This document shows, one piece after another, positions 1 to 10,929 of a DNA stretch of 64,000 nucleotides. The DNA is taken from the NCBI RefSeq assembly GCF_000204055.1, contig NW_006768772.1:225379-289378 (forward strand), given 5' to 3'. The notes under the pieces are model-generated. The model did no database searches, had not been told where the DNA came from, and was given only the letters and a program-made list of their open reading frames with translations. Made by a program: the position numbers and the translations under genes. Positions within the stretch are counted from its first letter, which is position 1, and each line of letters opens with the position of its first letter. Source of the DNA: Melampsora larici-populina 98AG31. Its lineage: Eukaryota; Basidiomycota; Pucciniomycetes; Pucciniales; Melampsoraceae.

Positions 1-163
1 TGATTAAGGCTTTTCACAAGAGGTTCCCGACGCAGCAAGTAAACACAAAAGGCATAGGAGAAAGTGAGAGCGGGTCAAGCTTTTTCCCACGTGGTTTTTA
101 AATGCTGACCCAGGGACAGAGCGCAGAGCAGCAAGAGGGACTTGGGCGTTAAAGGGGGGATAA
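1..163 (+). mobile_element. 3' end of an LTR-retrotransposon internal region
   Basis: The stretch ends in a purine-rich tract (151-160, AAAGGGGGGA) directly before an LTR that begins TGTAATAATCC, as expected for the polypurine tract that primes plus-strand synthesis. No coding motif is visible in the 150 bases present. The rest of the element lies outside the window, so its superfamily is not determined; a Ty3-type element is a guess. Confidence 0.5.
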
Positions 164-332
164 TGTAATAATCCGTGTTATGCTAGTACCAGAGTATGCT
201 TGTAGTGAGGTGCACGGAGCGGGAGTTGTACTTTGTTCCTTCCACGCTTGTAGCTTTTCTCTCCATACTGCAATCTAGTTAGTTAGCTATAGGAACCTCA
301 TCAGTGTTCACTGCGTACATTGGATCATAACA
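164..332 (+). repeat. 3' LTR (short, 169 bp)
   Basis: The repeat starts TGTAATAATCC and ends GGATCATAACA; these ends are inverted copies of each other at 9 of 11 positions and have the TG...CA termini of LTRs. It directly follows a polypurine tract. The partner LTR is not in the window, so the boundary rests on terminal structure only. Confidence 0.55.
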
Positions 333-424
333 CCCTGCCCTGCCCAAAGTTGTGGCGCCACGTGGCATCAGGGCACCGGGTGTGAGCGTGAGATATAGGC
401 CACAACCTGTCAAACTGTCAATTA

Positions 425-655
425 TGGTACACAAATATTGTTCTGGCAAATTTCAGAATGTTTTTTCCAGAACGCCAGAATCCTTTGGGCTGGGTTCTGG
501 CGTTCTGGAAAAAAATGAACTTTCCGCTGCAGCCCCTGAAATGAACCGGGGCATTCAAAGTTGCAGAACACCAGAACACCAGAACACATCAAAAAAAACT
601 TCTGGCATTCTGGAAACAGTGTTCTGGAAACTGCCAGAACAACATTTGTGTACCA
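425..655. mobile_element. Small foldback/MITE-like element with CCAGAAC repeats
   Basis: Positions 426-448 and 632-654 are inverted copies (22 of 23 identical; outer end TGGTACACAAAT). Inside, the motif CCAGAAC/GTTCTGG recurs many times, and 469-508 forms a further hairpin built from CCAGAACGCCAGAA and its complement. There is no coding capacity. No clean target duplication was found, so the superfamily is open. Confidence 0.55.
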
Positions 656-763
656 CAAATGTACACATCTCTTTTGCACATCAACAGTGGAGATGAGACT
701 TGATAACTTTATCATACAAATTAGGCTTTGGGAATTCTGGGTATCAATTGTGGTACAATGTAT

Positions 764-1337
764 CTGACCTAACAAAGTCCCTCCTGGAGAGCAATCCTAC
801 AAGAGAGGGACTTATGGCTTATCCACCAAGTCTGCTGCATGTGCAAGAAACCTTTGGCTGGGGAGTTCTCAATCCGCTATAACTTGTTACCCTATAAATA
901 AAACACCTTTGGAACAAAGGAAGGTCATACACATCCACTCAACCTGCCTAAATTCATGTATCTAAATGTGTATTTAATTCAATGATTGCAGAGCAATGAA
1001 AGAAAGGCTTAGGTTTGCAAAAAAACCAAGATCTCTGGGAATGCTGTCCAACCTGTCAGAAGTTCACACCAGACAGGCTGAAATGTTACATGGTGAAGCA
1101 TTTTTCCAAGTCTTTCTGTAGTGCTTTCCTCGAACCAAGAGAGATTTCAAAGAACCAGTATGTGTAGGTTGAGCAGGCACACAGGACCTTTCTTTGGTCA
1201 AAAAGCGTTTTATTTGTAGGGTAGGAAGTTATGGCGGGTTGAGATGCTCCCCAGCCAAAAGCTTCTTGCCATCCGCCAAATTTGGTGGACAGGCCATAAG
1301 TATCTTGGAGTCGCCGAGAGGGACTTTGTTAGGTTAG
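764..1337. mobile_element. Element with long inverted arms (about 180 bp each)
   Basis: The arm at 764 to about 945 and the arm at about 1155-1337 are inverted copies at roughly 75-80% identity. Shared blocks include CTAACAAAGTCCCTC, ACTTATGGC, TTTGGCTGGGGAG and AATAAAAC. The sequence AATGTAT occurs just outside both ends (757-763 and 1340-1346) and may be a target duplication with two bases of slack. Each arm has a TATA-like AATAAA block, so two LTRs in opposite orientation are an alternative to a TIR element. No ORF is seen inside. Confidence 0.45.
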
Positions 1338-1975
1338 AAAATGTATATATAATTGCACCAAGAGCAATTTATTTCACACCTTGATCAGGCATTGCACAAA
1401 TGGACTTGTAATAAGCCTTTCTTCAATAAACTAAGTGATGCACATTATCGGTCTTTTGTCACTAGTTGTCAATCAATTTGTTTTTCACCCCATGAGAGAT
1501 CACATAACTTTGTACGACCCAAACGTTTTTCACTTGAGAAAAAAAAATATGAAAGATTTATGTGCTTACAATAGTAGATAATAAAAGTAGTGAACGGATC
1601 AAAGCTTACCAGAGATAATGCAGTGCAAAAAATGATATACATATATAGAAAAAAATCATTCTGAAATCAATGCATACACGAAGAGGTTTGAAGAGATTGG
1701 TGAATGTTTGTGACATTTAAGAGTCAAGGGATGATGGCTCGTTTACACACACTATATCTATAATCTTTTCCTTTTCTAGAGGTTAGTTATTTCGCTGCCG
1801 AGTTGAAGTCTATTCTATCAAGAAAAAGAAACAAAGTTGCAACGTTGAAAGGTACCATCGCCTGCAGTCAGTTCGTAACAGAAACTCGCTATCTAACTTT
1901 TATTTTGTAATAATCACCTGGCACAAACACGGTGAGCCTGAGCTGCGGATCAAATTGCGAGATATCTGGCTTTGA
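1338..1975. other. Intergenic, nothing recognised
   Basis: AT-rich sequence between the inverted-arm element and the 3' end of the Fic1-like gene. No ORF with family similarity and no repeat was seen; the last part should include the 3' untranslated region of the minus-strand gene. Confidence 0.4.
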
Positions 1976-4464
1976 TCAAGTCTGATGGTAGTGTTGTTGC
2001 GAATAGTCTTGTGTTATGGGGTACGTGTGTTGAGGAGGATATCCGATCGCAGCGGGATGTTGCTGTGGAGGTGGGGGTGGCAAAGGGTGATGAGGAAACG
2101 GCGGTGCTGGAGTCATGGCACGATAAGGACTATGAACATCATGATACGGCGAGGTTTGGTGAGGAAAGGGAACAGGTGTCTGGGATGGTGTCGGTAATGC
2201 TTGATGATTGTGATAATGTTGATGGGGTGGCGGTGGTGGGAGTGGGGCTGCAGGTTGAGATTGGTAGCCCGAGAAAGGCTGCTGTTGCGGTAAACGTGGT
2301 GGAGGCGGCAGGACTCCTCCGTTTGGATACTGCTGTGGCTGTTGATGTGGTGGTGGATCCGGTAAAGCGCCGTACCCTTGATAGGATTGGAACTTGTCTG
2401 ATTCATACATGTTAGGATCATACCCCATCCCATTACTCACGGGGGGTTGAGAATGATCAGTAGGAGGATAGGGCGGTGATTGGTTATAACTGGGAGTATG
2501 CGGCCTGAAAGGTAGAGGACTTGGTGGAGGAAGAGGTCTTGGGATAGCAGGCTGATAAACTTCATGGATTGAAACAGGAGTCTGACCAGGCGGTGGCGGC
2601 GGTAGACTGAAGCGAAGTGGATTGAGTGGATATCCCGACGTAGGATGTACAGTGTGAGATGGTGTTGATGTATGAAGAGGCCTCGGGGGTTGATCTGCAT
2701 AAGAATGATGTGATGGATAAGAAGCGCTTGAAGGCTGATAATTCGAACCAGGGGATTCATGCGCGTCTGCATTGGAAGGGTATGCTACAATTCGGTAAGC
2801 CATAGAAGATCGTTCAAGTCAATAACGCGAATGCTAGATTGTCTTTCATGCAAATAGTAAAAAAGTGAACTAACATGGTGTAGGGAAAGACTCGATGTTC
2901 GATTGAGAGTAATGTGAGGACGCGTGCCCCAGCCCTGGATGTTGAGGGGGCATACCTGCAGGTAAATTATTCGCAGGTGTTTGATTGCCGTAATCTCCCC
3001 ATGCAGAAGTGGGTCGGATGACTGAGTCTACAACGGGTATGGGGAGTGGGCGCCGACTGGGGTTGGGAGCCAAGCTGTGAGAAAAAGGGGCTTGATGGGT
3101 CATGTAAGGGTCGGGATTGACGGGATCATGACTCGGGAGACGGGTGGGGTTAACGTTGTGAGCTGCTTGTTCAACACCTGGCCCGGGTATATGGCCAGGA
3201 TACTGCGAATGATTAGGTGCATATGTCGAGTAGGTTGAAAAACTATGACGATGTGGTCGCCCGGTGTTTGCCTCGACGGAAGGAGCCAAGCCTGATGGCT
3301 GAGGATGCGGATCATAATGGGAAGATTGATCGGAAATTGACATAGCGTTCATCATTTCCGCGGCTTCGTCACAAGAATGATTGCGTGAAGGTACACGAAA
3401 ATTATGCGGAACTGGTAAAGCTGTATGTTGTGACCCAAGTGCCTCCGAGGACTTATGGCGCGGACTCAACGGATTGATCGGACCTGGCTGTCCTGGGAGA
3501 GGTAAAGTACTGACCAGTGCACCATCTGGCTTGCGAGCTGGTAGGCCAGCTCGCAAGGAAGGTGGAACGCTCCAAGGATCAACTTTGATACGCGTGTGAG
3601 GAGCCGGCGACCGAGCCCTGTTCCCATTCGGTGTTCCCAATTTATTTTGAGGGGTCTGGGTCGGTTTCAAGCCTGATGCAGGAGAGCCAGCTTCGAAGAC
3701 ACCTGCTCGGACAGGTGTGCCAGCATTTTGTTGCTTTTCAGGTGGAGGTTTCTGAGGTTGGAATTTGGAAAAAGATCGTTGAGTTAGCAAATTAAGAATT
3801 CCCAAGCAAGGAAATTGGTGAAAGATATGCTCACAGCGGAGTAAAACGTCATCTCAAGGTAAATCTCCCCTTGATATTTGCCTTTGTTGGTGATGGTCAC
3901 CCAGTCGTCGAATTCGCCCTTCTTTAGAGTCTCGGTAAGTTCCACCTTGCCTTCACCTATCAGTTCCGGGTCGCGTGGATCGTCCGCGTATACAGCTACC
4001 CTTAATTCTTTGACCCCTGGATTTCCTCCCATTCCCAAGGATGGATCCGAAGATTTAACAGGCGCGACACCGCCAGTTGAGGTCGTAGCAACAGAGGTTG
4101 ATGGCATGACATCCTTGAGGTTTTCGTAAACTTCGAAGCGTAGTTCATCATCCCATACCGGGTGCTGGCCTCCCCTTTTATCGGTTTTAGTGCGTTTGCG
4201 ATGTGAAAGGTACGTGCAAGTTGCATAGGGATCTTGTTTCCTGATGGAGAAAGGTAGTGGACAGTCGGTATTGAGGCATGAGTGCCACACAGACTAGAAC
4301 TAATTCACATACCCTATTCGCTGCTTGTTGGGTAGATTACGCTGTGGTATACGAAAGGGTAAAAGGCCATCAGCAGGAAGAATCAGTGGTTTCGAAGCAA
4401 GTGCAAAAAGACGACGTACAGCTTTGAGGACAACAACTATCAAGGTTCCTAACGGTCTTCCCAT
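1976..4464 (-). CDS. fic1: C2-domain ingression protein, Fic1/Inn1-like
   Basis: Exons on the minus strand: 4464-4420, 4341-4313, 4240-3835, 3751-2875 and 2784-1976, about 721 aa. All junctions use GT...AG and keep frame. The N-terminus reads MGRPLGTLIVVVLKARNLPN, then KQDPYATC and RTKTDKRGGQHPVWDDELRF, a type-II-like C2 domain (about residues 1-160). The rest is a long, disordered, proline-rich tail with many PxxP and poly-P runs. In yeasts such proteins (Inn1, Fic1) sit at the contractile ring, bind SH3 proteins such as Cdc15/Hof1 and Cyk3 through the tail, and support septum ingression. A LINE with a duplicated promoter segment lies 18 bp upstream of the start codon. The shorter paralogue at 12428-13404 has the same intron positions. 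The family call is strong; the tail exon junctions are less certain. Confidence 0.85.
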
Positions 4465-4481
4465 TTCACGTTGAGAGTCGG

Positions 4482-4992
4482 GAGAAGCCGGGCGAATAGA
4501 TGCTGGCAGTATGAAGCAGTTGATAGTCGGACGGTTATCGTGACAAGATGGTCGTCAAATGATTACCGGAATGATTGGCCTCGAAATTTCATGCGCTATG
4601 TGATTAGAGACTGGTGACGGTCAGAGGAAGTGATGAGTATGAAGTTAGGGGAAGGATTGAGGTTGGGCTTCATTTGTTGATAGAGAAACAGGCCATCGAT
4701 ATCAAAGAACATCTCGAGTAACATCTCTCAACCTCAGCACCGCCTAAAATTTGGTTGATCATTGGCTTAGGGGTGCGCAAGGGTGCGCGGTCAACTCAGG
4801 TGTTGGGCACTACACTATGCATAACACGAGGGTTGTGCGCCCGGCGTGGAAACCAAGGTAGTTCCTTCGATTGCGTTGCCCGCGGAAGTCATGTGCTTGA
4901 GTCTTGTGGGGAAACTTCGCCAAGCTTTATCAACTCAGTTCCCCGCCCATGGATGCCAGATGCGGAAAAACACATCTGAATGATATTTTTTT
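4482..4992. repeat. Long direct repeat, copy 1 (candidate target-site duplication of the LINE)
   Basis: This segment is identical to 10930-11440 except for one base (G at about 4626, A in the other copy). Copy 1 ends in the T-tract that is the poly(A) end of the minus-strand LINE; copy 2 begins at the LINE's 5' end. It therefore flanks the insertion exactly as a target-site duplication would. It is the 5' upstream region of the Fic1-like gene. Confidence 0.85.
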
Positions 4993-5012
4993 TTTTTTAT
5001 TGCATTGTTTTA

Positions 5013-5044
5013 AGTGCCTCCTGAGCCGTAGGCTATCAGGCACT
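5013..5044. other. Hairpin in the LINE 3' UTR
   Basis: AGTGCCT at 5013-5019 pairs with AGGCACT at 5038-5044, with a further AGCC/GGCT pairing inside. It lies about 15 bp from the poly(A) tract, where many LINE reverse transcriptases recognise a structured RNA. The role here is inference. Confidence 0.4.
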
Positions 5045-5178
5045 AAACTACTTGTGCTCCGCTCCAGTAAAAACCCCGGTGGGGAAAAGGTCACGTGCTG
5101 GTTGTTTCAAGTATTACAAGTGTTTGTTTGATACATATGGTGGCGCTAAAGGATAGTTTGAGTCAAGTAAATGAGTGG

Positions 5179-8100
5179 TTAGGTGGATGGAATGTGGGAG
5201 TCTTGAGGTGTGTCCTCGTCGGTAATGTTGGCCCAAACCCAGCGGTTCTTGAATCGCCAGGTTGAGTTGGAAAATTTGGCGATACACCCAAAAGCCTTCG
5301 GGTTCTTGAGGATATCTGTAGATTCTGGTATCTGAAGTTCCATTATTGCTTCAGTTAGTTTCGTACGTTGTTTTTCGTATCTGTTGCAGATGAATAAGAA
5401 GTGGTCAATTGTCTCGACTCCTCCCTGACAATCGCAGAGGGGGTCGAATCGCTGCTGGTGTTTAAAGAGATAGGAGTTCAGCTGTATGTGATTTGATCTA
5501 AGCTGTGTGATGGTTGTGCACTCGTGTTTTCGTAGATTGCTCAGAGCTTTGAGGTGTTTCTGCTTTGTTGGTTCATGGCCCAGTCGTTTAATTTCGTTGT
5601 CGGTAAAGTTGTTTTTGTTGGCTTTGGACCACTCCGTGATCGCTGACGTGAAGCCCGCTAGGGTTGGTTTGGACGTGAAAGTGCTTGGCAAGTCTCTTTT
5701 TGCCAAGCTGTTAGCTACTTTGTCTACGGTCTCATTACCCTTTACACCTTGGTGGCCTGGGCACCACCGAATCGTGACTCTGGCGTTTGGGAATGAGGCC
5801 GCTATGTAGTTGAGGATTTTGAATGTTTCTTTTCGATCGAGTAATGATGCTATTGTCGGTGGGCAGTTGCTTAAGTCTTTGATAACTGATTGGTTGTCCA
5901 TGATGATGGTTATTCTTCTGGAGTGCTGAGTTGCCGTTCGCATCGCTATGGTTAGGCCTAATTGGACACCTTTATATTCAGCTTTGTAGATTCCGTGGAG
6001 TCTCGCTTTACCTAGGTGTTGGGCAATGGATTTATTGGTGTTCTGACACCACGCTGCCGCTGCGGTGTTTTTGGATGGGATTCGGGAACCGTCTGTGTAG
6101 ATGATAAGATGTTCAGCCGAGTGTTTTAGTCTTTTTGTGCCTAGTATTGCTACTTTCTCAACTTCCTGGATGATTGTCGAAAAATTTGTTGGCCTAGCAA
6201 GGATTGCAGTTGGGTCTACCGGTAATTGTGTAGTGAATTCGTCGAATTCTTGCCTTAGTTCGTGTTGGAAGAATTGTTGGAAAATGTTTCGGTGATACTT
6301 CGGTTTTGATGTTTGTGCCTGTTGGATAATTGGAAACAGGGGATGATGACTGGGTTTCGTAAGAGACTTAGCTATAAAGTTCATGACCTTAGTTTTCAAT
6401 CTTGTCTCTGGTCGTAGTAAATTCATGTCGTGTTGTAGGAAGATGCGTGGCGTGGTTTGAAGCGCTCCTAATGCAGCTCGCGCGCTAGTATTGTCGATTG
6501 TTGATAGGTGGTTGATGAAGTATTTTGGGGGGTCCAGCGGTAGCCATGCTGCTATACCGTAATTGGTTGTTGCGTGTACTGTGGATATTAGTAAGGTCCT
6601 CATTAAATGAGGAGGTATTCCCCATTCCGATTTGGTTAGGGAAGCTATGAAACCTGACCTCTGTTTCCCTTTGGCAATCACATCTTGTTTGTGTTGTGAG
6701 AAACTGAGCTGGCTGTCGAAGGTTACTCCTAGCCATTTCGTACTGGTATGTGGTGTAATGTTCTTGCGTGTACCGAAGTTGATTGTTGGCAGTTCTGCGT
6801 TCTTGGTGTTTTGTTTCCTCGTGTCGAAAATTATCCAATGGCTTTTCTTTGTGTCAAAGATTGCCCCGTGATTTTCAGCCCACATTGATTGTCGATAAGT
6901 GAGAGTGTTCATTTTCGATTTAAGCTGGTGTTGGTCGGGGGCGGATGCTAGGAGGATCACATCATCTACAAAACCTAATGCTTCGGCCCAATCTAATTGT
7001 TCAGCTATGTCTAGTAAAGATGAGTTATAGAGCAGGTAGAGGAGGGGGGACAAGGGAGATCCTTGCGGTAACCCATGGGATAATCCAAAAGGCTCTGATT
7101 CAAATCCATTGAAGGCAAGTCTTGTTGATCGATCTGACAAGAAATCTTTGATGATGTTGATTGTTTGGGAATGTAGGCCTTTTTTCTCAAGTGTGTCCAG
7201 TAACCTTGGGTGGTGGACAGACGGAAAGGCTGACTTTACGTCAGCAAACATGGCTCCTACGATATTACCCTTAATCCATTCACTTCGTATGTAGCTGACG
7301 AGGTGTACTAGCGCCTCCTGGCTAGATCTATTCGGGCGGCCTCCGTAGTGGCCTCGGTTCAGGAGTTGTAACTTTTCCACTTGTTGCGATAGATGGACTG
7401 TGATCATCTTCTCGTATATTTTACTGATTGTGTTGAGGAGCGCAATCGGTCTAAAGGATGAAGGTGAGGTGTAGTCGGATTTCCCTGGCTTGGGAATCAT
7501 GATAGTTTTTGCTTCTTTCCAGCGTGCTGGGAAGATGCCTGTAATAGTAATGCAATGGAATAGAGCGAGGACGTGCCTTTTAACCACTGGCCATATGGTT
7601 TGCCATATCCAGTTTTGGATTCCATCTCTTCCTGGCGCTTTCAGGGGTGGACTGTTGTTGACAATGTCTTCAAGCATATCTTTGTTCAATGACTCGCTTA
7701 AACTGGGCATGGTTGAGGGAGTTATCTTCGTTTCTTCAGATAGTGGGAAACTGAGGGGGATAGTGTCCTGCAGATCGCAGGGAGCAGTTGCAACGCAAGT
7801 AGCATTGAAAAGTGCATCAGCTTTTTCTTCGTTTGACGTACATGTGGCTCCATCCGAAGTGATCAGGGTGCTGATTACTGCTGATGTTTGTCTTCCTGAC
7901 GCAAATTTCTTTGCTTGGAAGAGATTGTCGTGAGTAAGCGTAGAGATGTAGATTTTCCAGTTGTTCTCTTTGGCCTTGTTCATTTCATTTTTGAATTTGT
8001 TGCGTGCAATCCTGTAAGCAATTCGGTCGTCTTCGTGTTTTGTCTTTTTCATTCTTCGTTCGGTTCGTAGGGCTTCCTTTTCGTAGTGGTTCTAAGATCT

Positions 8101-9094
8101 CTGGAATCCACCACTTTTTGTGCTTACCTATGGGTGGTTTCCAGGGTGAGTTGTTGTTCAGGGCTTCTGTAATAGTATCTATTAGTTGTTTGTCAAACTT
8201 ATCAATCATTTCACCTGATGTTAAAGGTTCAATCGGTGGTAAGTTCTTCTGAATTTCTGTTTTCAAGTCTACCTTTTCAACTTTTCTCCAGTTTTTTCTT
8301 GTTCGTATTGAGTTAGTAATGATCCGGTCTGATTTATGTTGTGTTAGGAATGTCGTGATCAATGCTTGGTGGTCGGAGAAATGGCTAGTAATGCTTTCTT
8401 CGTCAATCATGCATTGCTGGATGTTTTTGTCAAAGGTTTCATTGACCCAGGTCTGGTCAATCGAGGTACCTAGCGTTGTTTTTGACCCAACACCAAAGGT
8501 TGGGATGCCACATGGGGACCTGAGGTGCATGTCCCATTTGGACATCAGGTCGACTAGTTTGTCGGCGTCTCGATCTGACGTGTTGATGTGGGGAGGGTTC
8601 CATAATGCCGAGTGCAGGTTGCTATCAGTGTTGATTATGGTTGGTAAGAGTTGAGTTTCGAGTGGGATGCTGTTCATCAGTTCGTCGTATGCTGAGAACC
8701 CGGAGAATAATGCTGGGTCGTTGTATACACATATAGCAAGCAGTTTAAAGCCAGATGCAAATGTTACTGTACACGCTGCGATGTCTCTAGAGGTTGTTTG
8801 GAGGGGGTTGATCTGAGCGTTGAGATCTTTTCTTATGTACAAGCAGGCTCTAGGTCTAGCGCTGATGTTCTTCTCGCTGGGTGTTGAACTGATAAGTGTC
8901 CAGTTGGGCTGTTCTTGAGGTAAATAGTCAACTTTATTTACATTCGGTTCTTGTAATGAGAGGATAGAGAATAAATTAGTAAACTCTGAGTTAAAAAGTG
9001 AGTTAGAAATGTCTGGTGAGTGGCGGCAATTCAGTTGGAGAATTGACTCTGTATCTGGCAAGGTAAGTTTTTGTCGAAGTTGTTGTTCTAACAT
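5179..9094 (-). pseudogene. LINE ORF2: endonuclease, reverse transcriptase and RNase H, one frame break
   Basis: The first part (9094 to about 8080) is an exonuclease-endonuclease-phosphatase fold beginning LQLNCRHS and containing SLQEPN. The second part (to 5179) has RT motifs FADVKSAFPSV, GLPQGSPLSPLL and FVDD, then RNase H with YTDGS, AEYKG, MDNQS and GHQGVKGNETVD, and a C-terminal C-x-C...H...C cluster. Frame changes at the A-run (T4 on the plus strand, 8078-8081) in the linker between EN and RT: the run is one base longer than a continuous frame would need. It could be a real lesion, a base-calling error or, less likely, recoding. The start codon overlaps the ORF1 stop (ATGTTAG). Confidence 0.85.
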
Positions 9095-10890
9095 TGAGAT
9101 GTAGAATCAACGACTTCTGGGGTAACTATCAGATTTGGTGATGCGCTTGGATTGTGAGGGGGGAGGTTCTCAGCAATCCTTGTTGCGCATTGGGGGTGAA
9201 AGGGTGAATGGGCGAGGTCTTGGTTATTTGACTCAAATAGTCCTTTAGCTGTTTTTGTTGAGTCCATCTTGATCAGGGCTCGTACGCAAGCGGTGCACTT
9301 CATAGGGACTGCACCTTTTTTGGGGCATGCGTGTGCGTGGTGTCCATCACCACAGTAAGGGCACATAGCTGGGGATGGGCACGACGGAGCGGTGTGACCT
9401 GTCTTTCGACAATTATAACACCTTTTTGGTGGGTCACGTCCAGCTTCTGTTTTGTGTAAACCACGACCAAACCACACTTTTTCTTTAACACACTTGTTGG
9501 CTTGGTCTTGATTATCTAGTCCTATCAAGAGCGTCGAGTATCTCTTTGCTGGGTCATCTTTAAGCTTAGGGTTGAGCCATCTAATAAAGCTTACGCCCTG
9601 TAATAATTCGGGGTTAGAGGCTAATAGCTCCTCTCTGTGGCTCGGAATATCAGGGTCAAAGGAGGTAGGAATTGCATGTACTACAATGGTAAAGTGTTCA
9701 GGCTTAATACTAAGATTTGCTGAAACTGTTGGGAGCCATGTTTTTTCCATCTCTCTGATCTTTTCTGCATGTGAGGCACTTTCCAAGTGTAGAACTAGGT
9801 CGTTTGATGGGTGGCGCTGAACAGTTTTTACTGTGATGGTTGACGCCGAGGTGTCGGTAGCTTTTATGTTGTTGGCCTTGAAAGCCATGTTGAACCCATT
9901 TATGAGTTGAGTTACCGACAAGGAGCCTAAGGCAACTTGTGTTTTGTCCGTTTGGACCAATGTTACTGTGTTTGTGAGGCGTTTTCGTGCCTTTTGTTTA
10001 GGTATCGGCCTTTTTGGAGCCGTTGTTGTTTGTTTTTGTTGTTGTCCGGTTGCACCCTTGGATGCCATAGCTGCATAGGAGCTACTCGTCTTTTTGTTGG
10101 TCTGTGATGTGGCGGTTTTCTCAGCAACTAGTAGAGAAACTTGCTCTGCGAGCGCATCAAGCTTCTCATTCACTGAGGACGAGGCTTGGAAATCAAAAGC
10201 TTGGGTAGAGCTTGTCATATGGGGGTTCATTAACGGCGCCGCCGCTCTTTTGGAGCCTGCAAGGGCTGGCGCCGGTCTCTGGAAGAGGGTTCTCTTCGTT
10301 TTCTCGAATTGATGCTGGTCAAAGGCCGCATTGATCAACACAAGAATATCCGCACATGAGTCTACATCAATGTGGACCTGTTTAGCGAGTCTGCCTTTAG
10401 CAGGGAGCTGCATGACATCGTTTGCGACTGTCACCAGTTTGGTCAGCATGACCGTGAGGGAACGGTCTTCCTCACAGCCTGGGACTAAACGGGCCATCCT
10501 CTCGGATCGAGGGGTTCCCGCTATCGACTGGATGTGTTCCTGGGCTGTGAGTCCAGGCGTGCTTGTTCTCGCCCTCTTCTTTGCAAACTCGGCAAGAAGG
10601 GGGACTTCTGATCGTTTAGGAGTTGCTCCTAATGCGTCGGAGGTGATTTCGATTTGAGGTAGACCACGATCCGAGCCTTTGAGAAAAGCGGCCACCGCGT
10701 CGTCATTTTGGCTAGACGCGGTCGGGTTCGTCCATCCTGAGGTCGAATTCGAGCTGGGATCGTCCTCTATCATCTGACCCGTGTCAGACGCGCCGGGAGG
10801 CATTGAACGCGAGGATTTGAAGGTCGAGGGTTTGTTGACGATGGTAAAAAGTTTAGGATAATGAAGTGGACGAGGTAAATTTCGGGTCAC
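9088..10890 (-). CDS. LINE ORF1: Gag-like nucleic-acid-binding protein
   Basis: A 600-aa open frame. The N-terminal 300 residues are low-complexity, rich in S, T and A. A folded region follows, and then CCHC-type zinc knuckles near residues 490-540 (RCYNCRKTGHTAPSC, MCPYCGDGHHAHAC and a third C-x2-C). Such proteins coat LINE RNA. A second in-frame Met near residue 30 (MPPGASDTG) could be the true start. Its stop codon is shared with the start of ORF2, which suggests translational reinitiation for ORF2. Confidence 0.8.
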   Translation of the reverse strand: MTRNLPRPLHYPKLFTIVNKPSTFKSSRSMPPGASDTGQMIEDDPSSNSTSGWTNPTASSQNDDAVAAFLKGSDRGLPQIEITSDALGATPKRSEVPLLAEFAKKRARTSTPGLTAQEHIQSIAGTPRSERMARLVPGCEEDRSLTVMLTKLVTVANDVMQLPAKGRLAKQVHIDVDSCADILVLINAAFDQHQFEKTKRTLFQRPAPALAGSKRAAAPLMNPHMTSSTQAFDFQASSSVNEKLDALAEQVSLLVAEKTATSQTNKKTSSSYAAMASKGATGQQQKQTTTAPKRPIPKQKARKRLTNTVTLVQTDKTQVALGSLSVTQLINGFNMAFKANNIKATDTSASTITVKTVQRHPSNDLVLHLESASHAEKIREMEKTWLPTVSANLSIKPEHFTIVVHAIPTSFDPDIPSHREELLASNPELLQGVSFIRWLNPKLKDDPAKRYSTLLIGLDNQDQANKCVKEKVWFGRGLHKTEAGRDPPKRCYNCRKTGHTAPSCPSPAMCPYCGDGHHAHACPKKGAVPMKCTACVRALIKMDSTKTAKGLFESNNQDLAHSPFHPQCATRIAENLPPHNPSASPNLIVTPEVVDSTSQC

Positions 10891-10929
10891 GTGACCTTAG
10901 AGAAAACCTGTACGAAGTGTGGATCTACC

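Larger units (their letters stand above)
4993..10929 (-). mobile_element. Non-LTR retrotransposon (LINE, Tad1-like organisation)
   Basis: The minus-strand unit runs from a short 5' leader (10929-10891) through ORF1 (zinc knuckles) and ORF2 (endonuclease, reverse transcriptase, RNase H, zinc-knuckle-like tail) to a 3' UTR of about 185 bp and a poly(A) tail seen as 13 T at 4986-4998. ORF1, EN before RT, and an RNase H after RT fit the Tad1 group of fungal LINEs. The element is almost intact: only one frame break was found, in ORF2. The direct repeats are 99.8% identical, so the insertion is recent. Confidence 0.85.

Noticed and set aside
352..775. Overlapping open frames on both strands of 114-117 codons
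   Set aside because: They arise from the CCAGAAC repeat of the foldback element; repetition keeps stops away on both strands.
1972..2415. Plus-strand open frame of 147 codons
   Set aside because: It is the antisense shadow of the proline-rich tail of the Fic1-like gene.
4755..4979. Identical 74-codon frames here and at 11203-11427
   Set aside because: They are the two copies of the long direct repeat; duplication explains their identity, and no protein family is matched.
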